From: Robertmurraya andreesenii
GTDB lineage: Bacteria > Bacillota > Bacilli > Bacillales > Cytobacillaceae
NCBI RefSeq assembly: GCF_030813005.1
Contig: NZ_JAUSTU010000011.1
Span: forward strand, 99,668-163,667
Direction of reading: 5' to 3'
DNA length: 64,000 nt
Below are positions 8,403 through 17,366 of this stretch, in pieces. The position numbers and the translations under genes were made by a program. Position 1 is the stretch's first letter. Every line of letters starts with the position of its first letter. The notes below the pieces were generated by a model. It saw nothing but the letters and a program-made list of their open reading frames with translations. It was not told the DNA's origin and did no database searches.

Positions 8403-10139
8403 ATGAAACGAATAAGGTTTACGGTAACAAAAAAATTATACATAGGCTTTATATCCGTCTTATTCATTATGGGGCTTTTAGGATTGGGCTCCATTTATAG
8501 TATGTATAGTATTAAGGATAAGTCCTCGGAAATAACAGAAAAGTGGCTTCCGAGTGTTGAGTTGATTAATAATATCAACTATTTAACGGAAAATCTTGCT
8601 TCCCATGAATACAAATATATAATTGAGCCTGACGAGAAAAAGCTTAAAATCATTGAGGAAGAAATGAATCAAACCTTTTCCGAAATCGACAAAGCCTTTG
8701 TAAAGTTCGAAGCCATGATCACGTTAGAAGAGGAAAAAGAAAATTTTAAAGTATTGAAAGGAAAATGGGAAAATTACGCCAAAATACATCAAAAATTTAT
8801 TGAACTTGGGTCTAGCATGGATATTGTCAAAGGGACAGGGAATATTAACGGGATTCGGTTGCTTTCATTAATTAGCGAAGCAGATAATGCCTACTCCAGT
8901 ATGCAAATTAACCTTGATAAGTTAGTCGAACTGAATCGAGAAAATGCACAAATAGCTAGCAACCAAGCGGATAAAGAATCTACCCAAAGCTTCTGGATGA
9001 TTATTGGCTTCCTAATTGGAGGGATTGTCCTTGGTTTATCGATTGCCTATATCGTAGCAAAGATGATCACGAAGCCATTGAAATTTGTTAATGATAACGT
9101 AAAAGAAGTGGCGAATGGGAATTTAACAATGGATCCGATCCAGGTAAAAAATAAAGATGAAATTAGCGATTTAGCTGAATCCTTTAATGAAATGGGAACG
9201 AGTCTTGCCAACTTGATCCGCAAGGTTAGGGTGACCTCCGAAACGGTAGCAGCATCAGCTGAACAGCTGCTAGCAAGCTCAGAGCAAACCTCGAAGGCGA
9301 CAGAACAAATCACGATTGCCATTCAGGATGTTGCTTCTGGTTCTGAACAACAAGTAGGAAGTGCTATGGCAGGAAACCAATCGATGCAAGAAATTTCGAA
9401 AGGAATGGAGCAGGTTGCAGCTTCCATCCAAATCGTGTCAGATTTGAGCATGACCTCTAACGAAAAAGCAGAGGCTGGAAACATTGTCGTATCCGAAACC
9501 ATTTCTCAAATGGAAGTCGTTGCACAGCATGTTGCAAAAATCGCTGGCATCATTCATGTGCTCGGCAATCGTTCAAAAGAAATTGGCCATATTGTTGACT
9601 TGATCTCCCAAGTTTCAGACCAAACGAACCTTCTCGCATTAAATGCTGCCATTGAAGCTGCCCGGGCAGGTGAGCATGGAAAAGGCTTTGCTGTTGTGGC
9701 GGATGAAGTGAGAAAGCTAGCAGAGGAATCAAATAAAGCGACAGATAATATTCGGGTTCTTATTGAACAAATTCAAAAAGAAATCGATGATGTGACCATG
9801 TCCATGGAGGAAGGAACACAATCTGTTCAATCAGGAATTGAAAAAGTCAATGAAACAGGAAAATCATTTCAGGAAATCACAGAGTTTATCTCCAACATAA
9901 CTGTACAAGCACAAGAAGTATCTGCTGTAGTCGAAGAAGTAAATGCTAGTACAGATAATATGGTCCAAAAAATGTCTGAAATCGCAACCATTTCACAGCA
10001 ATCTGCTGGAAACACGCAACAGGTTGCCGCATCGGCAGAGGAGCAGAATGCCTCAATGGAAGAAATCTCCGCATCCGCTCATTCTTTAAGTGTCCTAGCA
10101 CAAGAATTACAAGAGAATGTGGCTAGATTTAAAGTCTAA
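8403..10139 (+). CDS. Methyl-accepting chemotaxis protein (chemoreceptor 2)
   Basis: A 578-residue chemoreceptor. A membrane helix at residues 10-32 is followed by a predominantly helical 4HB-type sensor with an EKW(L)PSVE motif typical of 4HB_MCP_1. A second membrane helix (WMIIGFLIGGIVLGLSIAYIVA, about residues 198-219), a HAMP domain and the signalling hairpin VSDQTNLLALNAAIEAARAG follow. GGGGGAAAGAG precedes ATG 8403. A strong terminator follows. It is a separate transcription unit from chemoreceptor 1 and differs in its sensor. Confidence 0.9.
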   Translation: MKRIRFTVTKKLYIGFISVLFIMGLLGLGSIYSMYSIKDKSSEITEKWLPSVELINNINYLTENLASHEYKYIIEPDEKKLKIIEEEMNQTFSEIDKAFVKFEAMITLEEEKENFKVLKGKWENYAKIHQKFIELGSSMDIVKGTGNINGIRLLSLISEADNAYSSMQINLDKLVELNRENAQIASNQADKESTQSFWMIIGFLIGGIVLGLSIAYIVAKMITKPLKFVNDNVKEVANGNLTMDPIQVKNKDEISDLAESFNEMGTSLANLIRKVRVTSETVAASAEQLLASSEQTSKATEQITIAIQDVASGSEQQVGSAMAGNQSMQEISKGMEQVAASIQIVSDLSMTSNEKAEAGNIVVSETISQMEVVAQHVAKIAGIIHVLGNRSKEIGHIVDLISQVSDQTNLLALNAAIEAARAGEHGKGFAVVADEVRKLAEESNKATDNIRVLIEQIQKEIDDVTMSMEEGTQSVQSGIEKVNETGKSFQEITEFISNITVQAQEVSAVVEEVNASTDNMVQKMSEIATISQQSAGNTQQVAASAEEQNASMEEISASAHSLSVLAQELQENVARFKV

Positions 10140-10140
10140 C

Positions 10141-10179
10141 AAAAATCCCTCACCACAATTTTGTGATGAGGGATTTTTT
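10141..10179. terminator. Bidirectional intrinsic terminator
   Basis: AAAAATCCCTCA-CCACAATTTTGTG-ATGAGGGATTTTTT forms a long stem between the converging chemoreceptor 2 gene and the EAL remnant, with A/T runs on both sides. Confidence 0.85.
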
Positions 10180-10183
10180 CTAT

Positions 10184-11664
10184 TCAAATACTATTTCTTT
10201 CTGCCTGCAGTAATTTGATGATATCCTCCTTTGCCAAAGGAGGACTGAAAAGGAAGCCTTGAATTTCATAGCAGCCCATTTGTAGCAAAACTTCATTTTC
10301 TAGCTTTGTTTCTACACCTTCTGCAACCACATTCAATTGCAATCCACGTGCTAACTCCAAAATCGATTTTACCAAAAGGGCCTGTTTATCATTTTGATGG
10401 ATATCCCTGATAAACTGACGATCAATTTTGATCTCATCGATTGGCAAGTACAAGAGCTGATATAGCGATGAATATCCCTTGCCAAAATCATCGATAGAAA
10501 TCTGGACTCCCATACCTTTTAGCCGATGAATCACTTCCGCCACATGTTCAGGATTTCGAATAAAGACACTTTCCGTAATCTCAAGCTTCAAATACTCCGG
10601 GGCCAAGCCTGATTCGTTCAATGCTTTCTTGACCATTGAAATAAGATAATCCTGTTGAAAATGTTTAGCTGAAATATTGACGGAGATCGGAATAAAGATC
10701 GATTCCTCTTCCTGCCATTGTTTATTTTGTTTGCAAGCGTGTATAAGTGACCAACAATAGGCTGGATATCTTTATTTTCCAGCGGAAGAAACTCATAAAA
10801 ATGCTCTTTTATCTCCTTGGCCCGATATTTTTGAGCCAATACTGTTGAGCTAGTCCCTTCTTGGTCATTGGTTGCTGCCAAAACCCTTTTATTCTGTTCA
10901 ATGATCATCACGTATTCCTGTGACTCGTTCTCGAAAAGAATTTTTCTTAATACGGATGGATCTACCAGTCCATTTTGCTTTAAAGCACGAATTTGTTTTT
11001 CGACTCGGGTGGCGGTCATTCTCGCCTCTTCAACTAGATCCGTTGAAATCGATTCGTAAATATTAATTGTATTCGTTGTGACACTAACGTAAAAAGGAAG
11101 CAGAGCAGATAATAAGGTAATATGCGCCAAAAATTGGTGGATAGAGACGTTATTCTTGCTCAGTCGATTTGATTTTAACAATTTATAAAATGGAAAATAG
11201 GCAAGGAGCATATCGGCTATGAGAACATTCACTAGTGCATTAATAATATCTTTACAGACTTTAAAGGGGAGGGCATAGCCTGATAGAAATTCCCGGTTCA
11301 TAAAAAACAGGAGGGCTCCACCTATTAACACCCAAAAAAGCACATCCACATAGAACATTTTTGCTTTTCTTCCCTTTAGAAAGAACAAACCTACGAACAC
11401 GATTTCTAATAAAAAAATAGTTTGGTAAGCAATATGGCTCATTTCCTTTGGAATGAAAAGAAAGGTTAATAATCCCGTAATTATGCTTGTCGCAAGCCCA
11501 TAAATCCTCAGGATCAAAAATAGGAAAATACTGGCGAAGGTAATCGTAATCCCATAGATAAACGTCAACTTATAGGTCGAAGTAAGGAACACAAGCCCCA
11601 TCAGGCAAAGGAGGAGGGGAATATCTCTATTAAACTGGGATAGTACGCTTCTATATTTGGTCAT
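10184..11664 (-). pseudogene. Broken cyclic-di-GMP signalling protein (membrane sensor plus EAL remnant)
   Basis: The 5' part (ATG 11664) encodes about six membrane helices and an extracytoplasmic sensor ending near VLAATNDQEG and AKEIKEHF. It jumps directly to YEFLPLENKDIQPIV, which corresponds to the EFIPLAEETGLI.PIG segment inside an EAL domain. The frame then slips: WSLIHACKQNKQWQ, ISVNISAKHFQQDYL and the rest of EAL (DDFGKGYSSL, EGVET) continue in another frame to 10184. Any GGDEF domain and the first part of EAL, including the catalytic ExL motif, are missing. The gene therefore carries an internal deletion plus a frameshift and should have no phosphodiesterase activity. Confidence 0.8.
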
Positions 11665-11810
11665 ATAATTCTCCCATTACTTCTGGTTAAAATAGGTATT
11701 TTTTAAGTAATGATTTCCCAAAAATACCATTTGATTTGCATAGTTAAATAATATCACAATAGTGTTTACTTGAACATTTTTAAAGATTTAATTTAAGCCA
11801 ATTTTCCTAT

Positions 11811-11845
11811 AAAAAAAGCCAGTCCCTCCAGCTGAGGACTGACTC
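11811..11845 (-). terminator. Intrinsic terminator of the HAD phosphatase gene
   Basis: On the minus strand AGTCAGTCC and GGGACTGGCT flank a short loop and are followed by seven T. Confidence 0.8.
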
Positions 11846-11860
11846 ATAATCTCAACATAA

Positions 11861-12646
11861 TTATTTAGGCAGCAAGCCAACCATTTGCAGCCCATGAAGA
11901 ATGCCATCCTCTTCAACAGACTTTGTTACATATTTGGCGACCTGTTTGATTTCTTCCTCCCCATTTCCCATCGCAACACTATTTTCAATGGTTGAAAGCA
12001 TCTGCTTATCATTCAAGCCATCACCGAAAGCATACTGTCTTTCTTTTGGAAAGCCTAATTTTTCAACAACCTTGGCAATGCCATTTGCCTTCGAGCCACC
12101 CTTTGGGAGTACATCCAAGGAAACTGGATGCCAGCGAACGAAGTCAAAGTCTGGAAAAGCCTCTTCATATTGCTTTTCCTCACCCTCCGGACAGAAAAGT
12201 AGCGTTTGATAAAGCTCACGCCCCTCATAATAGAGCGGATCATGAGTCGGAAATTGGTTGATTTTGAGTGAACCGATGCTTTCATTTATATAGTCATGCT
12301 CTGGTACATTCGCCTTCATATCTTCATGGTCCATATACACCACTGGATGGTTATTCAATAGAGCCGCTTCTGTTAATTGAACGAGTGGGGACATCTTTAA
12401 TGGATTTGTGTAAATGACTTCCCCATTCAAAACAACATACTGACCGTTATAGCTCACAAAGGTGTCGATTTCGAGCTCCCGTCGCAGGTCCTTAAACATA
12501 AAAGGGGCCCTTCCTGTAGCGATCGCCACGGTATGACCGAGACATTTAAGGGTAAAGATGGCCTCCTTTGTAGAGGCAGGCAATACTTTCTCATCTGTAA
12601 GCAAAGTCCCATCAATATCGAAAAAAATAACGCTTGGTTGTGCCAT
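11861..12646 (-). CDS. Cof-type HAD-superfamily phosphatase
   Basis: A 261-residue phosphatase with the four HAD motifs: nucleophile FFDIDGTLL (residues 9-17), Thr of AIATGRAP, Lys of LPKGGSKANGI, and GDGLNDKQM. The cap between motifs II and III is the C2B type of Cof hydrolases, which act on sugar phosphates or cofactor phosphates. The substrate cannot be told. It begins MAQPSVIFFD and is followed by its own terminator. Confidence 0.9.
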   Translation of the reverse strand: MAQPSVIFFDIDGTLLTDEKVLPASTKEAIFTLKCLGHTVAIATGRAPFMFKDLRRELEIDTFVSYNGQYVVLNGEVIYTNPLKMSPLVQLTEAALLNNHPVVYMDHEDMKANVPEHDYINESIGSLKINQFPTHDPLYYEGRELYQTLLFCPEGEEKQYEEAFPDFDFVRWHPVSLDVLPKGGSKANGIAKVVEKLGFPKERQYAFGDGLNDKQMLSTIENSVAMGNGEEEIKQVAKYVTKSVEEDGILHGLQMVGLLPK

Positions 12647-12782
12647 ACTTATTCCAACTTTCTATATGATATCTATATCCATATTGTTCGTTTGCAATCA
12701 GAATATGTATACCTGATCTATGTACGAAAAACTTAGAAACTGCTTACCTTGGCTATTTTCCATATCTTTTTTCCATTCTATG

Positions 12783-13745
12783 TCACTTATTGTTGCCCCA
12801 ATTCATTACCCCGTCGTCCACAACAAATTCAATGATGACATCAGTTACTCCTTTAAATGCATCATAAATCTTCGCTTCGATCTCATCCTTAATTCTTGTG
12901 GCCTCCCTAACAGTCAGCACCGGGTTGATTTCAAGCTTCATCTCAATGTGGAAATCTTCGCCCTCTTTGACAGCGTACATGGTTTGAATGTCCTTTATTT
13001 CCGGGTAGGTTATAATGAAATTCCCAATTTCCTCCTCTAATGCATCGTCTGCTTCACCAAGAACACCCTTCGCATTATCGAGGAAAACCTTTCCTACCAC
13101 ATAGAACATCATCAATCCTATCATGACAGAGGCTATGCCTTCTGCCGCATGAAATCCAAGAAAATAAGAAATTAAAATTCCGATAATGGCAATAACTCCA
13201 CCTAAGGTCGCAACAAAATCCTCCATAAAAACAAGCTTTGTAGCAGGCTTTGCACTGCTAAGCTTAGCGAAGCTCTTTATTAAGATCGCAAAACCTTTTG
13301 CTTCTGTATGGGTATCGTGGAGAATTTCCTTCATCGCTTTAAAAAGGACATAGGATTCCAATGCTGCACCAACACCTAAGACGGACAGATTGATCACAAT
13401 TCCGCTAGATTCAATCGGATGAATGATGTGCTCAATTCCCTCTTTAATGGTTTCATAGCTCATAATCCCTACTATAAGAACTGCCCCCAAAAGGACTAGG
13501 TTTACGAGCCGTCCAAATCCATTCGGATAGCGATCCGTTGGCATTTTTTTACTTAATGCACTACCGATATACACGAAAAATTGATTCGCTGCATCCCCTA
13601 AGGAGTGCATCGTCTCGGCAAACATCGCCACATTCCCAGTCATAAAATAAGCAATTCCCTTTACAATTGCGATAATCGTATTGACGATAGCAGCTATCAA
13701 AGAGGATTTATTTCCCTTTTTTAATAAGCTTTCCTTTTGTGCCAT
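12783..13745 (-). CDS. Cation diffusion facilitator family transporter
   Basis: A 320-residue CDF exporter with about six membrane helices and a C-terminal cytoplasmic ferredoxin-like domain (from about residue 240). Metal-site residues lie in the second helix (FAETMHSLGDAANQ) and the matching fifth helix. It probably exports divalent metal (Zn, Mn, Fe or Co) in exchange for protons. ACTGGAGG precedes ATG 13745 at good spacing. It is a single-gene unit. Confidence 0.88.
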   Translation of the reverse strand: MAQKESLLKKGNKSSLIAAIVNTIIAIVKGIAYFMTGNVAMFAETMHSLGDAANQFFVYIGSALSKKMPTDRYPNGFGRLVNLVLLGAVLIVGIMSYETIKEGIEHIIHPIESSGIVINLSVLGVGAALESYVLFKAMKEILHDTHTEAKGFAILIKSFAKLSSAKPATKLVFMEDFVATLGGVIAIIGILISYFLGFHAAEGIASVMIGLMMFYVVGKVFLDNAKGVLGEADDALEEEIGNFIITYPEIKDIQTMYAVKEGEDFHIEMKLEINPVLTVREATRIKDEIEAKIYDAFKGVTDVIIEFVVDDGVMNWGNNK

Positions 13746-13926
13746 ACAAGCCTCCAGTATAATTTTTTTTTGAAATTTTATTCGTTTATGATCCTACCTC
13801 CTTATTGTTTGAAACCCCGTTAAAAATAGTTATATTTTATTATAATTAATTTTATCTTTAAAGGATTTTTTTCAAATTTCACTTAAAAAACAAATTCAAG
13901 CTATAATAGACATGGAGAGTGATCGT

Positions 13927-14859
13927 ATGAATAATAACTCGTCATATACTATTGAAGAGGTTTCTCAATTATTGAAGATATCCAAATTGACTGTTTATGA
14001 TCTAATCAAAAAAGGTGATCTTGTCGCTTTTAGAGTCGGTAGGCAAATGAGAGTTGAGCACGAGGATCTTGAAAGATATAAATCAAAAGGGAAAACGGCT
14101 GTTTCCGATCAGACTTACCCATCTGTAGAAGCAAAACAAGGCATTGATAAAAATAATAAAAAGCAAATTATCATTAGTGGACAAGACATCGTACTAGATA
14201 TTTTAAGCAAGTATATTGAAAAAAACACTGATTTAACGCCATTAAGATTATATGAGGGTAGCTTAAATAGCTTGATTTCCATGTATAACGGAGACTGCGA
14301 TGTGGTCAGTGTACACTTATTCGATGGCGATACGGGCGAGTACAATCTTCCTTATGTCAAACGGATATTAGTCAACCATTCCTATATGCTGATCAATCTC
14401 GTTTGTCGGAATGCTGGGATTTACGTCCAACAGGGCAATCCAAAGAACATAAGAAAATGGGAGGATTTAGCGGGGGCACAAGTCACAATTGTCAATCGTG
14501 AAAAAGGCTCTGGGGCCAGAGCCTTACTCGATGAGCAGCTCCGCATACATGGGATTTCAAGGGATTCCATCAAGGGCTATGAGAAGGAACTGACGAGCCA
14601 CTTTTCTATCGCTTCAGCTGTAGCAAGTGGTCAAGCCGATGTGGGAGTTGGAATTGAGAATGTCGCGAAAATGGTCAATGTCGACTTCATCCCATTAATT
14701 AAAGAACAATACGATCTCGTTGTATTAAAAACAAAGGAAAATTTACAGTTGCTTCAAACCATCAAAGAATCCGTCTCTTCCTTCGATTACCGTAAGCAGC
14801 TAGAACAATTGCACGGATATGATCTCAGCCTATCAGGGAAAATCATCTACGAGACCTAA
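13927..14859 (+). CDS. Excisionase-type HTH regulator fused to a PBP-like ligand domain
   Basis: The N-terminal 55 residues are a MerR/excisionase-like helix-turn-helix (YTIEEVSQLLKISKLTVYDLIKKGDLVAFRVG). From about residue 75 a periplasmic-binding-protein-like fold follows (PBP_like family, with GSGARALLDEQL and VGVGIENVAK), as in molybdate-sensing regulators. I chose ATG 13927 because GGAGAGTG lies about 9 nt upstream; an ATG at 13912 overlaps that site. It is probably a one-component regulator sensing an oxyanion or small ligand. No transporter is adjacent, so the target is unknown. Confidence 0.8.
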   Translation: MNNNSSYTIEEVSQLLKISKLTVYDLIKKGDLVAFRVGRQMRVEHEDLERYKSKGKTAVSDQTYPSVEAKQGIDKNNKKQIIISGQDIVLDILSKYIEKNTDLTPLRLYEGSLNSLISMYNGDCDVVSVHLFDGDTGEYNLPYVKRILVNHSYMLINLVCRNAGIYVQQGNPKNIRKWEDLAGAQVTIVNREKGSGARALLDEQLRIHGISRDSIKGYEKELTSHFSIASAVASGQADVGVGIENVAKMVNVDFIPLIKEQYDLVVLKTKENLQLLQTIKESVSSFDYRKQLEQLHGYDLSLSGKIIYET

Positions 14860-14882
14860 GGTACTGGACTTTATCCCAAGAC

Positions 14883-14922
14883 ATATGCAGGAAATTCTTT
14901 TTTGTGAGAAATTCCTGCTATA
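14883..14922. terminator. Hairpin between convergent genes
   Basis: GCAGGAAATTC and AGAAATTCCTGC arms surround a T-rich loop between the HTH-PBP and Uma2 genes. The T-run is in the loop rather than after the stem, so terminator function is uncertain. Confidence 0.35.
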
Positions 14923-14961
14923 TGGGTCCCCAATATTTTAGGTCCGTTCATGTTGTGTAAA

Positions 14962-15531
14962 TTAATCCTTAAAGATATTCCCCAAGTTGATGCTAAATCC
15001 TTCTAAAACTCCTACGTTCACGTTGTCTTCTTTAAGATATATCCCTGTACGATCAAAACTATTTTTATTCAATTCATATACCTCAACGGACATATGATAC
15101 GGATCAACAATCCAATATTCTCTTACCCCGGCTTTTTCATAATTCTTGTACTTTATTAAGCGGTCGTTTTTTGTGGTAGAAGGGGACAACACTTCGATGA
15201 CAAGATCGGGTGCTCCAATAATATTCTTTTCCCCTATTTTACTACGGTCACAGACAACGATTAAATCGGGCTGAACCCAATCTTTAATTTCTTCGTACTT
15301 CATTTCATGCTCCGCAAATAAACAAACATCAATCGGAGAAGAAAATGCCATACACTCTTTGCCTCTAAGAAACATCTTAAATTCAGCAGTTAGTTCATCT
15401 ACGACATCCTGATGTTTTGGGGTTGGTGACGGGGACATTGAAATGATTTCACCATCCAGCACTTCACAAAGAAAATCTTCATCCCAAGACATGTATTCGG
15501 CGTAGGAGTACTTTCTTTTTTCTTCAGGCAT
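14962..15531 (-). CDS. Uma2-family (DUF820) putative endonuclease
   Basis: A PD-(D/E)XK-like fold protein of about 189 residues. Visible family signatures are YMSWDED...EVLDGEI near the N terminus, DWVQPDLIVVC, APDLVIEVLSPSTTKNDR and KYKNYEKAGVREYWIVDP. The Asp of PDL and the E of IEVLS are the presumed catalytic acids. The frame is open to ATG 15561, but only ATG 15531 has a purine-rich site upstream and starts like family members (MPEEK...). Biochemical function of Uma2 proteins is unproven. A second, diverged member lies at 51714. Confidence 0.85.
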   Translation of the reverse strand: MPEEKRKYSYAEYMSWDEDFLCEVLDGEIISMSPSPTPKHQDVVDELTAEFKMFLRGKECMAFSSPIDVCLFAEHEMKYEEIKDWVQPDLIVVCDRSKIGEKNIIGAPDLVIEVLSPSTTKNDRLIKYKNYEKAGVREYWIVDPYHMSVEVYELNKNSFDRTGIYLKEDNVNVGVLEGFSINLGNIFKD

Positions 15532-15632
15532 GCCCTCAAAAATCACCCTTTTTATTTCCATTATATCACTGGCTTTAATGGATTTGTGGTCCCCCGGCTT
15601 GTTAATGGGGACATGTTTCCCATGATTTCAAT

Positions 15633-15710
15633 GATTCATGTCCTCATTAGGCTCATTTGCGGATAACCTTTCTCTCTGGTGCTCCGATTCATGTCCTCGT
15701 TGAGCCTGTG
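15633..15710. repeat. 53-bp direct repeat (about 1.5 units) after selO
   Basis: GATTCATGTCCTC occurs at 15633 and again at 15686, followed by similar TTRRGCCT sequence, giving a 53-bp period. It starts directly after the selO stop. Length and purine pattern resemble the 52-bp array at 38627-38886, but the sequence is different. Confidence 0.5.
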
Positions 15711-15718
15711 CAAAGACT

Positions 15719-17188
15719 TCAAGTTCCACAAAAAGTTCGATAGGGTACTCCCGATGGTGTCGGTAATGTACAGTAAGATTCTTGCTCAGATGTATAAGCA
15801 TAGGGTTTCGCAAGCACATCAAGCAGCTTCCTCATCACGCTTAGATCACCATGCTCCACTGCCGCTTCAAGCGCTTCTTCCACACGATGATTGCGAGGAA
15901 TAACAGCGGGATTATGACGTCGCATCTGTTCACTCACTTCATCCTGTGATTCCGTCTGTCTTCCAAGCCTTTCTTGCCATCGTTCAAACCACTTTACAAA
16001 TTCCTCGTGACCAGAAAACGAGATTTCATCAACCCTACCTTCAGTTAAGGCTTTGAAGGTGTTCGTATAATCAGCTTCGTGCTTCTGCATAAGCCCGAGC
16101 CATTCATCGACGAGGGCAGCATCCTCTTTTTCCTCATTAAAAATCCCTAGTTTTGCCCTCATTCCATCAAGCCAGATTTCCTCGTACTGCTTAGAAAAGC
16201 CCGAGATTTCATCCTGTGCCATTTTTACAGCCTCATCCTGATCTTCATGCAGCAATGGTAAAAGTGTTTCCGCAAAACGAGCAAGATTCCAAGCTGCAAT
16301 ATATGGCTGATTCCCGTATGCATAGCGTCCGCCAGTGTCAATGGAGCTGAAGACCGTGTTAGGATCGTATGTGTCCATAAAGGCACACGGACCATAATCA
16401 ATCGTTTCTCCACTAATCGTCATGTTATCGGTATTCATCACCCCATGGATAAAACCAACATGCATCCATTTGGCAATGAGGTTTGCCTGGCGCTTTATCA
16501 CTTCCTGCAACAAGGACAAGTAAGGAGTTTGGCTCCCGCTAATCTCGGGATAATGTCGTGCGATTGTGTAATCAGCCAAGGCCTTCAATCCCTCTTTGTT
16601 CCCTCGCCCTGCTGCATATTGGAAGGTACCGACTCGTATATGACTCGCGGCCACACGTGTTAAAATCGCACCGGGGAGTGCGGTTTCCCTCATAATCTGT
16701 TCACCCGTTGTCACAACCGCTAAACTCCGAGAAGTTGGAATGCCTAGTGCATGCATCGCTTCACTAATGATATATTCACGGAGCATCGGCCCAAGGGCTG
16801 CACGACCATCTCCACCCCGAGAATAGGGAGTCCGTCCCGAGCCTTTCAGCTGAATATCAAATTTTTCCCCATTAGGTGTGATTTGCTCCCCTAAGAGCAC
16901 CGCCCTTCCATCTCCAAGCATCGTAAAATGGCCAAACTGGTGTCCAGCGTAGGCTTGGGCAAGTGGCTCCGCTCCCTCTGGGATACGATTTCCAGCGAAC
17001 ACCTCCACTCCCTTTTCCTCTGCAAGAGCTTGTACTTGAAGTCCAAGCGATTCCGCAAGCTTTTCATTTAATATAATCAGCTTAGGAGAATCAACAGGTG
17101 TCGGGTTCGTTTTGGTAAAAAAGTCTTTTGGTAGTCGAGAATAGCTCTGTTCAAAATTCCATCCAGCTTCTATATGCTCGTTATTCAA
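15719..17188 (-). CDS. selO: Protein adenylyltransferase SelO (YdiU/UPF0061)
   Basis: A 489-residue pseudokinase-fold enzyme that transfers AMP from ATP to Ser/Thr/Tyr of target proteins. Diagnostic segments are all present: AYAGHQFGHF and LGDGRAVLLGE, then QLKGSGRTPYSRGGDGRAALGPMLREYIISEAM, VGTFQYAAGRG, VGFIHGVMNTDNMTISGETIDYGPCAFMD and FSSIDTGGRYAYGNQP. The C terminus YRTFCGT is the usual family end, so the gene is complete. In other bacteria SelO is tied to oxidative stress. It is monocistronic here. Confidence 0.93.
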   Translation of the reverse strand: MNNEHIEAGWNFEQSYSRLPKDFFTKTNPTPVDSPKLIILNEKLAESLGLQVQALAEEKGVEVFAGNRIPEGAEPLAQAYAGHQFGHFTMLGDGRAVLLGEQITPNGEKFDIQLKGSGRTPYSRGGDGRAALGPMLREYIISEAMHALGIPTSRSLAVVTTGEQIMRETALPGAILTRVAASHIRVGTFQYAAGRGNKEGLKALADYTIARHYPEISGSQTPYLSLLQEVIKRQANLIAKWMHVGFIHGVMNTDNMTISGETIDYGPCAFMDTYDPNTVFSSIDTGGRYAYGNQPYIAAWNLARFAETLLPLLHEDQDEAVKMAQDEISGFSKQYEEIWLDGMRAKLGIFNEEKEDAALVDEWLGLMQKHEADYTNTFKALTEGRVDEISFSGHEEFVKWFERWQERLGRQTESQDEVSEQMRRHNPAVIPRNHRVEEALEAAVEHGDLSVMRKLLDVLAKPYAYTSEQESYCTLPTPSGVPYRTFCGT

Positions 17189-17366
17189 AATAACAGCGCC
17201 ACCTTTTCTTTCAACGGTTTTTCTACTATATTATAGTTATTTATATTCTATACTCTTTCCATCCAATCATGTCAATTCTTGAGAAAGTCTTTTAAATACA
17301 GCTACAGACAAGCCTTAAACTATTAGCTAAACTGAAAGTAAAAAAAATGAGTAGGGAGAAAAAGAA

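Noticed and set aside
15628..15822. 64-codon frame on the minus strand over the selO 3' end
   Set aside because: It is an out-of-frame shadow of selO that continues into the 53-bp repeat.
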